Assembly (NCBI GenBank): GCA_029556545.1
Contig: JAKQEQ010000017.1
Span: forward strand, 124,001 to 188,000
Reading direction: 5' to 3'
From: Candidatus Hydrogenedentota bacterium
GTDB taxonomy: Bacteria > Hydrogenedentota > Hydrogenedentia > Hydrogenedentales > JAGMZX01
Length of the DNA: 64,000 nucleotides
Shown here: positions 8,582 through 16,174 of the stretch, in pieces
Numbering within the stretch: position 1 is the stretch's first letter
How the letters are laid out: each line of letters opens with the position of its first letter
Notes under the pieces: model-generated
Databases searched by the model: none
The model's input: only the letters and a program-made list of their open reading frames with translations
Told to the model about the DNA's origin: nothing
Position numbers and translations under genes: made by a program

Positions 8582-9313
8582 ATGGCAGTAGCGGCAAGAG
8601 AAGAGACCGTCTCGCGGCTCAACGAGATGGGTCCCGAGGAGTTGTTCGCTTGGGCGCTCGAGGCGCACGGCGACCGCGCCGGGATCATCACCAGTTTTCA
8701 GGATACCGGCTGCGTCATGATCGACCTCATGTGCCGCGTCGCGCCGGGCCTGCGCGTGATCACCGTGGACACACTGCGCCTCCACGACGCAACCTACGCC
8801 GTCATGGACGCCATCGAGGGGAAATACGGCATCGAAATCGAGCGGTTCCGACCCGACCCCGAACGGCTCGCGAAAATGGTCGCGCAGCACGGCGAATACC
8901 TCTTCTTCGACTCGAAGCCGAAGCAGGAATTCTGCTGCAACGTGCGTAAGGTCGAGCCGAACCAGCGCGCCCTCGAGACGCTCGATGTCTGGTTCACCGG
9001 CCTGCGCCGCGACCAGTCCGAATTCCGCGCGCAGACGCCCCGGGCCCAACTCGTCGACCGCAACGGGCGCAAGATCATTAAAGTCGCGCCGCTCGTCGAT
9101 TGGGACCAGGCGCGCATCGACGCCTACATCGCGGAACACGACGTGCCGAAGAACGCGCTCTACGATGAGGGCTACACCAGCATCAGCTGCGTCATCTGCA
9201 CCACGCCCACCCTCCCCCACGAGGACAAGCGCGCCGGCCGCTGGCGCTGGTTCAGTTACCTGGAAAAAGACGACAAGGAATGCGGCATCCACATCGGCGG
9301 CAGCGGCATCTGA
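8582..9313 (+). CDS. cysH: adenylyl-sulfate (APS) reductase, 4Fe-4S type
   Basis: Reduces adenylyl sulfate to sulfite with thioredoxin or a similar donor, feeding the sulfite reductase encoded upstream. The 243-residue protein has the PP-loop family motifs TSFQDTG (residues 37-43) and VDTLRLHDATY. The paired cysteines Cys118-Cys119 and Cys203-xx-Cys206 are the 4Fe-4S ligands that separate APS reductases from cluster-free PAPS reductases. Cys234 in KECGIH is the C-terminal catalytic cysteine. The substrate-contact motif WFTGLRRDQS is present near 137. No APS kinase or ATP sulfurylase gene is nearby. Confidence 0.92.
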   Translation: MAVAAREETVSRLNEMGPEELFAWALEAHGDRAGIITSFQDTGCVMIDLMCRVAPGLRVITVDTLRLHDATYAVMDAIEGKYGIEIERFRPDPERLAKMVAQHGEYLFFDSKPKQEFCCNVRKVEPNQRALETLDVWFTGLRRDQSEFRAQTPRAQLVDRNGRKIIKVAPLVDWDQARIDAYIAEHDVPKNALYDEGYTSISCVICTTPTLPHEDKRAGRWRWFSYLEKDDKECGIHIGGSGI

Positions 9314-9384
9314 GTTCAGGCCAGGTCGCTTGCCGCAGGCACAGCGCCGGAGTCCACCCATTGCGGGTTGACACGCCTGTCACA

Positions 9385-9606
9385 CTATGCTTCAAATAAT
9401 GTGCGAGGCAATCCCGACTGACGGATGATGGAACGTAACGTACCTATGCGCAATTCGCCATGATCGGGAACGGGAATCGTGGTCGTCCCCGTGTCGTCAC
9501 GGCGCTGCATTACGATATGGCTGCCTTTTCTGCGCACTTCGACGTATCCACGGGCTTCGAGCAGACGGCAGAGTTCCGCGCCGGACATGGGTCGCAGTTT
9601 AGGCAA
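9385..9606 (-). CDS. hicA: HicA-family mRNA interferase toxin
   Basis: A 73-residue double-stranded-RNA-binding-fold toxin that would cut or block mRNA when free. It shows the HicA pattern LLEARGYVEVRRKGSH with the catalytic histidine at residue 30, then TTTIPVPDH and GTLRSIIRQSGL. I place the start at TTG 9606, which gives the family-typical MPKLRPMSG beginning and overlaps the last 8 bases of hicB. ATG at 9588 is the alternative. The antitoxin gene lies upstream, so the order is hicB-hicA. Confidence 0.88.
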   Translation of the reverse strand: MPKLRPMSGAELCRLLEARGYVEVRRKGSHIVMQRRDDTGTTTIPVPDHGELRIGTLRSIIRQSGLPRTLFEA

Positions 9607-9823
9607 TGTTGCATTCCAATGGGACGATATACCGCTCGCCCGATGTCCGCCGTTCAATCTCTTCTTCGCTCGCGCATTCAAGAAAGAGCTCGACGGCTTC
9701 CTTGAGCATGGCGCGCGCTTCCTCGACGGTCGATCCCTGGCTGGCAATATCCAACTCGGGGCAAAGCGCCACGAAGCCGTCGTCTTCTCGTTCAATTAGC
9801 GCGGTGAAATGTACGGTTCGCAC
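9599..9823 (-). CDS. hicB: HicB-family antitoxin
   Basis: A 74-residue antitoxin with the degraded RNase H-like HicB core: IEREDDGFVALCPELDIASQGSTVEEA, read here in two parts (IEREDDGFVALCPEL, then DIASQGSTVEEA). It would bind HicA and silence the pair. No clear C-terminal DNA-binding domain is visible, since the chain ends soon after the helix rich in Glu and Leu. It starts with GTG at 9823, preceded by GGGAG. Its stop overlaps the toxin start, giving coupled translation. Confidence 0.88.
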   Translation of the reverse strand: MRTVHFTALIEREDDGFVALCPELDIASQGSTVEEARAMLKEAVELFLECASEEEIERRTSGERYIVPLECNIA

Positions 9824-9847
9824 AGGCTGACTCCCGGTCGTGTTTTC

Positions 9848-9878
9848 TCGATCTATCGAAATTCGCCCATGAATTCGA
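9848..9878. promoter_or_regulatory. inverted repeats in the hicBA leader, possible operator
   Basis: TCGAT-CT-ATCGA at 9848-9859 is a short palindrome. TCGAAATTC (9856-9864) and GAATTCGA (9871-9878) form a second, slightly imperfect inverted repeat. Both lie just downstream of the putative -10 box, where an autorepressing antitoxin complex would bind. Confidence 0.4.
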
Positions 9879-9888
9879 CACTGCCGGA

Positions 9889-9917
9889 ATTATAGCCCGC
9901 CACAGGCGAATCAGCAA
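9889..9917 (-). promoter_or_regulatory. putative hicBA promoter
   Basis: Read on the minus strand, TTGCTG (9917-9912) and a perfect TATAAT (9894-9889) are separated by 17 bases. The hicB start is about 65 bases downstream. Confidence 0.55.
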
Positions 9918-9963
9918 CGGCCTCGCGGCGGGACTCATCCCCGCAAACGCGGAGACCGCCTGC

Positions 9964-10740
9964 CTACAGCACCTTTTCGTCGTCGCGGAGGGCGCTGACG
10001 AGGGCGCGGACGCGCTCGGGCGTTTCGCCGTCGAGTATCTTGTTGAGGCGGTCCTGTCGCGGCAAGGCGAGGGCTTCGACCACGAGCCCCGGGCGCAAGG
10101 CGTCGGGCGCCAAGCCGAGGTCCGCGAGCGAGACATCCTTTATCTCCTTCTTCTTCGCCTTCATGATGTTGGGCAGCGTCGGATAGCGGGGCGTGTTGAT
10201 GCCCTTCTGCGCGGTGAACAGGGCGGGCAGCGGGACTTCGAGGGTGTATTGCCCGCCTTCGATCTCGCGGTCGACCACGGCGCGGTCGCCCGCCAATTCG
10301 AAGCGGGTGATGACCGAGGCGTGAGGCAGTTCGAGCAGTTCCGCTACGCGCTCGGGCACCTGCGAGGCGTCATCGTCCACGGCCTGCTTCCCCGCGAAGA
10401 TAAGGTCGGGATTCAACGTGCGGACCGCGGCGGCGAGCACCTGGGCCACGCCGTTCCCCGTGAGTCCTTCGGTGTCCGCGCCGGTGACGAGGAGTCCCCA
10501 GTCCGCGCCCATCGCCAAGGCGGACCGGATGGTTTCCTTCGTCTCGGCGGGGCCGAGGCTGACCACGACGACCTCGGCGCCGTTCGCCTCCTTAAGCTTG
10601 ATAGCCTCCTCGACGGCGTGCTCGTCGTAGGGGCTCATCACGTACTTGAGAGCCGTCATGTCGATGGACTTGCCGTCAGCGCCAATCTTGAACACCGAAG
10701 CCGTATCGGGCACGCGCTTGATCAGAACCGCAATCTTCAC
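9964..10740 (-). CDS. etfB: electron transfer flavoprotein, beta subunit
   Basis: The small subunit of ETF, which accepts electrons from acyl-CoA dehydrogenases and binds AMP. The 258-residue chain begins VKIAVLIKRVPDT and contains the ETF-beta signature region (VPERVAELLELPHASVI) and the nucleotide-binding segment MGADWGLLVTG. Start chosen at GTG 10740 because AGGAGAA precedes it. The open frame to 10878 adds residues unlike the family. A matching etfA normally lies immediately downstream, but here hicBA follows. The acyl-CoA dehydrogenase gene upstream is a plausible electron donor. Confidence 0.93.
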   Translation of the reverse strand: MKIAVLIKRVPDTASVFKIGADGKSIDMTALKYVMSPYDEHAVEEAIKLKEANGAEVVVVSLGPAETKETIRSALAMGADWGLLVTGADTEGLTGNGVAQVLAAAVRTLNPDLIFAGKQAVDDDASQVPERVAELLELPHASVITRFELAGDRAVVDREIEGGQYTLEVPLPALFTAQKGINTPRYPTLPNIMKAKKKEIKDVSLADLGLAPDALRPGLVVEALALPRQDRLNKILDGETPERVRALVSALRDDEKVL

Positions 10741-10998
10741 TGTTGAATTCTCCTCTGTCTTACGGCAAGCACCAAGAATGGGAAGACTGAATATGGAAAG
10801 CGGGAAATGGGGAAAGGAAGAGTCGTACATCGAGACGGTTGCGGGAAGATGTGAACTTCTCTTGTCCCACGTTTCCAATTGCCATGTTCAGAACCCGTTC
10901 AACCTCCAGAATTGCCTCTAGTGCGGAAGATCAACACAGTCTCTTGTGGGGCGGGACGCCCCACCCCCTGTGACAATGCCATCCGGGGTTGCGGGCGG
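10741..10998. other. intergenic region with a strong GC hairpin
   Basis: No gene is seen here. GTGGGGCG and CGCCCCAC at 10946-10964 form an 8-base-pair stem with a 3-base loop just past the end of the acyl-CoA dehydrogenase gene. It has no T-run. A purine-rich low-complexity stretch (many GGAAA-like words) covers about 10780-10850. Confidence 0.5.
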
Positions 10999-12174
10999 TC
11001 AAGTCGCGCCGATGCCGAGGAACTTGCAGATGATTTCGTTCATGACCTCGGTCGTGCCGCCGCCGATGCTGAGGATGCGCGTGTCGCGGTAGAGCCGCTC
11101 GACCATGTACTCGCGGGCGCAGCCGTAGCCGCCGTGCAGTTGCACGGCGTCGTAGGCGACGCGATCGCATACCTCGCACGCGAAATTCTTGGCCATCGAA
11201 ACTTCCGTTACGGGGTATTCGCCCGCCTGGACCTTCGCGGCCACGTCGTAGTTGAACGCGCGCGCCGCGGCGACGCGCGTGGCCATGTCGGCCAGTTTAT
11301 GGCGCGTGACCTGGAACCCGACCAGGGGCCGCCCGAAGGCGCGGCGGGTATTCGCGTATTCGAGGGCTTTTTCATAGGCGACGTGGGCCGCGGCGTGGGC
11401 AAGCACGGCGAGCGCGAGGCGCTCGTGTTGGAAATTGACCATCAGCCCTTCAAACCCGGCGCCTTCCGCGCCGATAAGGTTCGCGGCGGGCACGCGGCAG
11501 TCCTGGAACACGAGTTCCGCCGTGTCGCTCGCGTTCCAGCCCATCTTCTTCATCTTTTTCGCCACTGAGAAGCCGGGACACTCCTTCTCGATTACCAGGA
11601 GGCTGATCCCGTCGCTTCCTTCGGGGCCCGTGCGCACGACGGTGGTGATCAGGTCCGCGCGGCAGCCGCTCGTGATGAACGTCTTCGCGCCGTTGACGAT
11701 GTACCAGTCCCCCTCGCGGCGGGCACGGGTCTGGATATTCGCCACGTCCGAGCCCGCGTTTGGTTCAGTTACGGCGAGCGCGGCGATCTTCTCGCCCGCG
11801 AGCACGGGCGGCAAGAAGCGTCGCTTCTGTTCCTCCGTACCCAAGGCGACAATGGGCGGCAACGCGATATTGAGGCTGAACAGGCCCGCGAGCAGCCCGA
11901 TCGAGCCGCACCGCATGAGTTCTTCGGTTACCGCGATGCCGTGGAAGACATCGCCGCCCGCGCCGCCCAGCGACTCGGGGTAGCCCAGCCCGAGGAGGCC
12001 CGCCTCCGCCGCCTTGCGATACAGGGCGCGGGGGAATTCCTCGGCATCCTCCCACGCATCGACATGCGGCGCAATTTCCCGCGCCAGAAAGGCGCGGGCG
12101 GCCGCCCGCAACAGGTCGTGCGATTCGTCGAAATAACCGGGCATTTCACCAGTCTCAAAACGGGACGTCGTCAT
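10999..12174 (-). CDS. acyl-CoA dehydrogenase
   Basis: A 391-residue FAD enzyme that would oxidise an acyl-CoA to the enoyl-CoA and pass electrons to ETF. Family motifs include AVTEPNAGSDVANI near 135 (flavin/substrate site), FITSG and the C-terminal HGGYG region. The usual catalytic Glu of short- and medium-chain enzymes is replaced: the position reads GGGT (residues 371-374). A Glu at 251 in HERLALA matches the alternative base used by isovaleryl-CoA and long-chain dehydrogenases, so a branched or long substrate is likely. ATG 12174 has GGAG nine bases upstream but overlaps the DUF502 gene by 20 bases. ATG 12144 is an alternative start. Confidence 0.9.
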   Translation of the reverse strand: MTTSRFETGEMPGYFDESHDLLRAAARAFLAREIAPHVDAWEDAEEFPRALYRKAAEAGLLGLGYPESLGGAGGDVFHGIAVTEELMRCGSIGLLAGLFSLNIALPPIVALGTEEQKRRFLPPVLAGEKIAALAVTEPNAGSDVANIQTRARREGDWYIVNGAKTFITSGCRADLITTVVRTGPEGSDGISLLVIEKECPGFSVAKKMKKMGWNASDTAELVFQDCRVPAANLIGAEGAGFEGLMVNFQHERLALAVLAHAAAHVAYEKALEYANTRRAFGRPLVGFQVTRHKLADMATRVAAARAFNYDVAAKVQAGEYPVTEVSMAKNFACEVCDRVAYDAVQLHGGYGCAREYMVERLYRDTRILSIGGGTTEVMNEIICKFLGIGAT

Positions 12175-12970
12175 CGGCGATAAACTCCAGAAGCGGCCCC
12201 GATTTCGGGTCGAGAGCCCCGCCGGAAATGATCAGTTTCATGGCCTCCTCGACACTCATGTCCACGGGGGTGACTTCTTCGGGCGGAAAGTAGAGCAAGA
12301 AGCCCGAAGTGGGATTCGGGGTCGTGGGAACGAACACGGCCGTGAGGGGGGCGCCATGCGTTTGGGGAATGACGCCGTCCCCTTCGGCGGTAATGAATCC
12401 GACGGCCCAGATGCCCCGGCGCGGGTACTCGACGAGCACGACCTCCTGGAATACGGCGCCGCGACCGACGAAGACGTCGCGGGTCTGTTGCACGGCGCGG
12501 TAGACCTTGTTGATGAGCGGGATGCGCGCGAGCAGCACTTCGCCGAGGCGGATGAGCCTGCGCGTGACGAGGTACCGCGCGAGCAGTCCGGTGGTCAGAA
12601 AGATGAGGATTGCCGTCAGCATGCCAAGGCCGGGCGTATACTCGATCACCGTGAGAAATCGTAGCGACGGCACGCGCCCGCCGACGCCGTTGAGATAGGT
12701 CACAAACCAGCGAATTAAACCCTCGATGCCGCCAACGATCCGCGTGATCGCGACCCAGACAATCCAGAGGGTGACGATCAATGGTACCCAGACCAGCATG
12801 CCGCGAACGAGATAGCGCCGCAAATGATAGAAGTACCGCCGCCAGAAGCCGAAGAACCCCGGCTCGTCGGGCTCGCCGTCGCGGCCTGCCGTGCGGGGGG
12901 GCCGGGAGCGACGGGGCGAGATGTCCGCCGGCGGGGAGTCAGGCTTCCTTGGATATCTTCTGCGTCGCAT
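12155..12970 (-). CDS. DUF502 family membrane protein
   Basis: An integral membrane protein of unknown function. A basic, proline-rich N-terminus (about 40 residues) is followed by two membrane segments (near 58-80 and 112-132). A soluble C-terminal domain follows, with the DUF502 patterns RIPLINKVYRAVQQ, YPRRGIWAVGF and VFVPTTPNPTSGFL. The gene starts inside the end of the CorC-like gene (overlap of about 32 bases; ATG 12970 with AAGGA just upstream) and itself overlaps the acyl-CoA dehydrogenase start. Members occur in many Gram-negative bacteria and in chloroplast-bearing plants. Close packing with two CorC-like genes hints at an envelope or ion role, but this is inference. Confidence 0.88.
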   Translation of the reverse strand: MRRRRYPRKPDSPPADISPRRSRPPRTAGRDGEPDEPGFFGFWRRYFYHLRRYLVRGMLVWVPLIVTLWIVWVAITRIVGGIEGLIRWFVTYLNGVGGRVPSLRFLTVIEYTPGLGMLTAILIFLTTGLLARYLVTRRLIRLGEVLLARIPLINKVYRAVQQTRDVFVGRGAVFQEVVLVEYPRRGIWAVGFITAEGDGVIPQTHGAPLTAVFVPTTPNPTSGFLLYFPPEEVTPVDMSVEEAMKLIISGGALDPKSGPLLEFIADDDVPF

Positions 12971-14207
12971 CAATTCCTTCCCGCGGCAATACCTCGAGGC
13001 GGATGCTCGATAGATGATGTGGCGCGCCCTCGAGCACGGTGACCCGGAATCGGTCGAAGGCGATTACTTCGCCCTTCGCGGGGATGCGCCCGACCGCGTG
13101 CATGACCCAGCCGCCGACCGTCTCGACCTCGTCATCCTGGATTTCAAGCCCCATGGCGCGGGCCGCGTCCTCAAGCCCCATTCGCGCGTCAATCACGTAG
13201 GCGTCCGGGCCAACCTTGCGAATCGACATGCCTGTCTTATCGAACTCGTCCTGAATGTCGCCCAGAATCTCCTCGAGAATGTCCTCGATGGTAACCAGTC
13301 CGTCCGTGCCCCCGTACTCGTCCGTCACGATAGCGATATGTTCGCCCGCCCCGCGCATGGCCTTGAGCAGGTCGTCCAGTTTCATCGAGTCCGGCACATG
13401 CATGACCTCGCGGATGAAGCGGTCCAGGGTCTCGTCCTCGGGCGTGGCGTCCGTGAGCACGTCAAACGCGCTTACGACGCCGATGATTTCGTCGATGGTT
13501 TCCCCGTAGATGGGAATGCGCGTGAGGCCGGTGTCTGCCAACATCTGAACGAGTTCCCCGCGCGTCGCGGTTCGGGGCAGCGCCTTCATGTCTATGCGCG
13601 GCACCATGACTTCGTTCGCCTGTTGCTGCTGGAGGTCGATGACCGAGTGGATCATCTCGCGCTTCTCGGGTTCGATCGTGCCGTGGTCCGCGCTCTCATC
13701 CACCAACGACCGCACGTCGTCCACCGAACTCATGAGCAGGCGGATATTGCGTGTCCGCGTTTCGTCGCCGAGCAGCCCGCGAAACGGGCGCGCGATCCAC
13801 GTCACTGGGACGACCAGCGGCCAGAGCACAAACGAAAACGCCCGAACCACCGGTAACAGCAATAGCGCCAGCCGTGTCGGATGCATGCGGAACATGCTTT
13901 TCGGTACGACTTCGCCAAAGACCAGGATGAGTGCTGTGGCCAGGAAAGCAGCCCCAATCGGGCCGGCGGCATGGGTGAAAGTCAGAGTAAACGCTACATT
14001 CACGAGGTTGTTTCCAATGAGCAGCAGGATAATCATCTGGGCGGGATGATCGAGGTAATACAGGAGTTGCCGCGCTCCCGAATGCCCTTCTTTTTCGGCA
14101 AGGTGACGCACCCGGATCGCGTTGCAGGCGATGAAACCGGTTTCATAGCCTGAGAAGAAGGCGCTAAGCAACAGGGTAAGAGCCAGTATGGCAAGAATCG
14201 TAATCAA
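12939..14207 (-). CDS. CorC/HlyC-type CNNM-CBS membrane protein (second copy)
   Basis: A 422-residue protein with the three-part layout of the hemolysin/CorC/CNNM family. It has an N-terminal CNNM (DUF21) domain with four hydrophobic segments in residues 1-180, a pair of CBS domains around 205-330, and a C-terminal transporter-associated domain ending near 415. The family is tied to magnesium or cobalt export and to acid and antibiotic tolerance. The start overlaps the stop of the larger paralogue upstream as ATGA. Direct ion specificity is not readable. Confidence 0.9.
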   Translation of the reverse strand: MITILAILALTLLLSAFFSGYETGFIACNAIRVRHLAEKEGHSGARQLLYYLDHPAQMIILLLIGNNLVNVAFTLTFTHAAGPIGAAFLATALILVFGEVVPKSMFRMHPTRLALLLLPVVRAFSFVLWPLVVPVTWIARPFRGLLGDETRTRNIRLLMSSVDDVRSLVDESADHGTIEPEKREMIHSVIDLQQQQANEVMVPRIDMKALPRTATRGELVQMLADTGLTRIPIYGETIDEIIGVVSAFDVLTDATPEDETLDRFIREVMHVPDSMKLDDLLKAMRGAGEHIAIVTDEYGGTDGLVTIEDILEEILGDIQDEFDKTGMSIRKVGPDAYVIDARMGLEDAARAMGLEIQDDEVETVGGWVMHAVGRIPAKGEVIAFDRFRVTVLEGAPHHLSSIRLEVLPREGIDATQKISKEA

Positions 14208-15724
14208 CGCCCGGCGGCCTCCGTTCGATCTGAAGTTTCTACGGGAACTTGGATGAGTACGCGTGCGACCCGCCTCTTGTCCATGGCTTCAATTTGATAA
14301 CGCACCCCTTCATGCTCCACCTGATCCCCCACATCTAAAACCTTCTCCGACAGGTCCATGAGAAAACCGGCGACGGTTGTATGTTCCTCGTCACTTACGG
14401 GAACACCGGTCAGTTCTTCAAGTGCGTCCAGCGGAAGGTTTCCTTCCACGCGATATAGGCCATTGCCAACGGTCTCGTACGGCGGTTTCTGTTCGAGTGC
14501 TTCTTCACCGATCTCGCCCACGATCTCGCGCAGCGCATCCTGTAAGGTCACAATACCTTCTGTTCCGCCGTATTCATCGACCACGACGGCCAAGTGCATA
14601 CGCATGTGCTGTGCTGTCTTGATGAAGTCGGCAATGGACATGGTTTCCGGTACGAAGAGCGGCTTGCGGAGCAGCGGTCTAATCGGACCGCCGGTCTGGC
14701 CGCTTGAGAAGCCGGGCAGCAGGTCTTTAGCGTAGAGCACCCCCGTAATATGGTCCAGGTTCTCGCGAAATACGGGGATGCGCGCGTACTCTTGCTCCCG
14801 AAACAGCGCGAGCGCCTCCTCAATCGAAGCGTCCTCGCGCAGGGCCACTACGTCGGGCCGCGGAATAAGAATCTCCCGGACCATGACCTGTCCAAATTCA
14901 AGAATGCCTTGGATCATGCGGCGCTCGTCTTCCTCGATGACGCCCACCGCTTCGCCTTCGGACAGGACTGACTTGAATTCCTCATCGGTCATGAACGGCG
15001 CGGGTCGGACTTGGCTGAACTGCGTGATTCGGAAAAGGAATGCCGTGAACAGGATCATACTGTCACGTAATGGCCGCATCAGCCAGTCAATAGCGGCGAT
15101 AGGTATTGACGCAAACTGGGCATACGCCTCGCTCTGCCACACCACCATAGTCTTGGGCAGAATTTCCCCGAACAACACTAGGATCGCGGTGCTCACAAAA
15201 ACCGCCGTCGCGGACGCGGCCGCGGCGGGGGCCTCCAGAAACAGGGAACTGAAAAGCGCCTCAAGACGCGGGGCAAGGACCACGCTCAGGAGCACGTTAA
15301 CGATGGAGTTGCCCATCAGGATGGTGGTCAGCAGGTTGCCCGGGTGCTCGAGGAGGCGGGCCGCCAGCCGCGCGAGCGCATGGTCGCTCTCGCGCATGGC
15401 GCGTACGCGCAGTTTGTGCAAGGAGAAGAAGGCGACTTCCGTCGCGGAGAAAAACGCGGAACACGCCAGCAGGAACAACGAGAGCGCCACGCGTTGCCGG
15501 GGAAAATGCTCGCGCAGGGCATCGCCGAGAGACATGCCTTCCGCCGTCGCGCCCGCTTCCGCTGCCGAGGACGGCGCACCGCCCACGGCGTTGACCAGGA
15601 ACAGCGCCACAGCTACCCAAAGGGCCGTCACGGCCATTAAGGCCAGCGGCGACCTGGCGCGTCTGTGGCGTCTAGGTCGAACCGCGTCGCTGCTTTCGTC
15701 CAAGGTTTCCCGCACCTCTTCCAC
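14204..15724 (-). CDS. CorC/HlyC-type CNNM-CBS membrane protein (first copy)
   Basis: A 506-residue paralogue of the next gene, with the same order of CNNM transmembrane domain, CBS pair (FMTDEEFKSVLSEG hinge near 262) and C-terminal CorC_HlyC domain. It has a longer basic N-terminus and an extra hydrophobic segment near residue 30. It begins three bases after ybeY ends. A CorC homologue beside ybeY and phoH is a conserved arrangement in many bacteria; two unequal tandem copies are less usual and may form a hetero-oligomer. Confidence 0.9.
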   Translation of the reverse strand: MEEVRETLDESSDAVRPRRHRRARSPLALMAVTALWVAVALFLVNAVGGAPSSAAEAGATAEGMSLGDALREHFPRQRVALSLFLLACSAFFSATEVAFFSLHKLRVRAMRESDHALARLAARLLEHPGNLLTTILMGNSIVNVLLSVVLAPRLEALFSSLFLEAPAAAASATAVFVSTAILVLFGEILPKTMVVWQSEAYAQFASIPIAAIDWLMRPLRDSMILFTAFLFRITQFSQVRPAPFMTDEEFKSVLSEGEAVGVIEEDERRMIQGILEFGQVMVREILIPRPDVVALREDASIEEALALFREQEYARIPVFRENLDHITGVLYAKDLLPGFSSGQTGGPIRPLLRKPLFVPETMSIADFIKTAQHMRMHLAVVVDEYGGTEGIVTLQDALREIVGEIGEEALEQKPPYETVGNGLYRVEGNLPLDALEELTGVPVSDEEHTTVAGFLMDLSEKVLDVGDQVEHEGVRYQIEAMDKRRVARVLIQVPVETSDRTEAAGR

Positions 15725-15727
15725 GTC

Positions 15728-16174
15728 CTATTTCGCCTGGGGCATGCGCCCCAGGTAGCGCGCCTGCCGCGCCCGCATAACTTGATCCTCCGCGCGCGTC
15801 GCGTGATCGTACCCCAACAGGTGCAACAATCCGTGACAGAACAACAAGCGCACGTCCTCACGCATGGCGCGTGGGTTGCCTTTGCACCGGCGCGCCACGG
15901 TTTCGAGCGAGATGACGACGTCGCCGAGCACGCGCGACCCGTCCGGCTGCTCTCCGTCCTGGCCGAACGAGAGCACATCCGTAGGACCGCGTTTCTTGCG
16001 ATACTGCCGGTTCAATTCCGCGATGCGCGCATCGTCGCATAACAGGACGCTGATTTCGAGGTCGCCGTGGCGTCCCTCGCCCTCGCAGACACGCTCCGCC
16101 AGTCTGCGGAGGACGTCCCGGCGGTGCGTGCGCTTGATTCGAGACTCATTGCGGATTTCGAGGCGTGGCGGCAT
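15728..16174 (-). CDS. ybeY: endoribonuclease YbeY, rRNA maturation factor
   Basis: A zinc-dependent single-strand RNase used in 16S rRNA 3' end maturation and late ribosome quality control. The 148-residue protein carries the metal motif H-x3-H-x5-H at His114, His118 and His124 (HGLLHLLGYDH), plus the upstream pattern RGPTDVLSF. I chose the ATG at 16174, which shares one base with the stop of the preceding pgpH-like gene (TAATG), because the open frame to 16321 has no family similarity. Confidence 0.94.
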   Translation of the reverse strand: MPPRLEIRNESRIKRTHRRDVLRRLAERVCEGEGRHGDLEISVLLCDDARIAELNRQYRKKRGPTDVLSFGQDGEQPDGSRVLGDVVISLETVARRCKGNPRAMREDVRLLFCHGLLHLLGYDHATRAEDQVMRARQARYLGRMPQAK

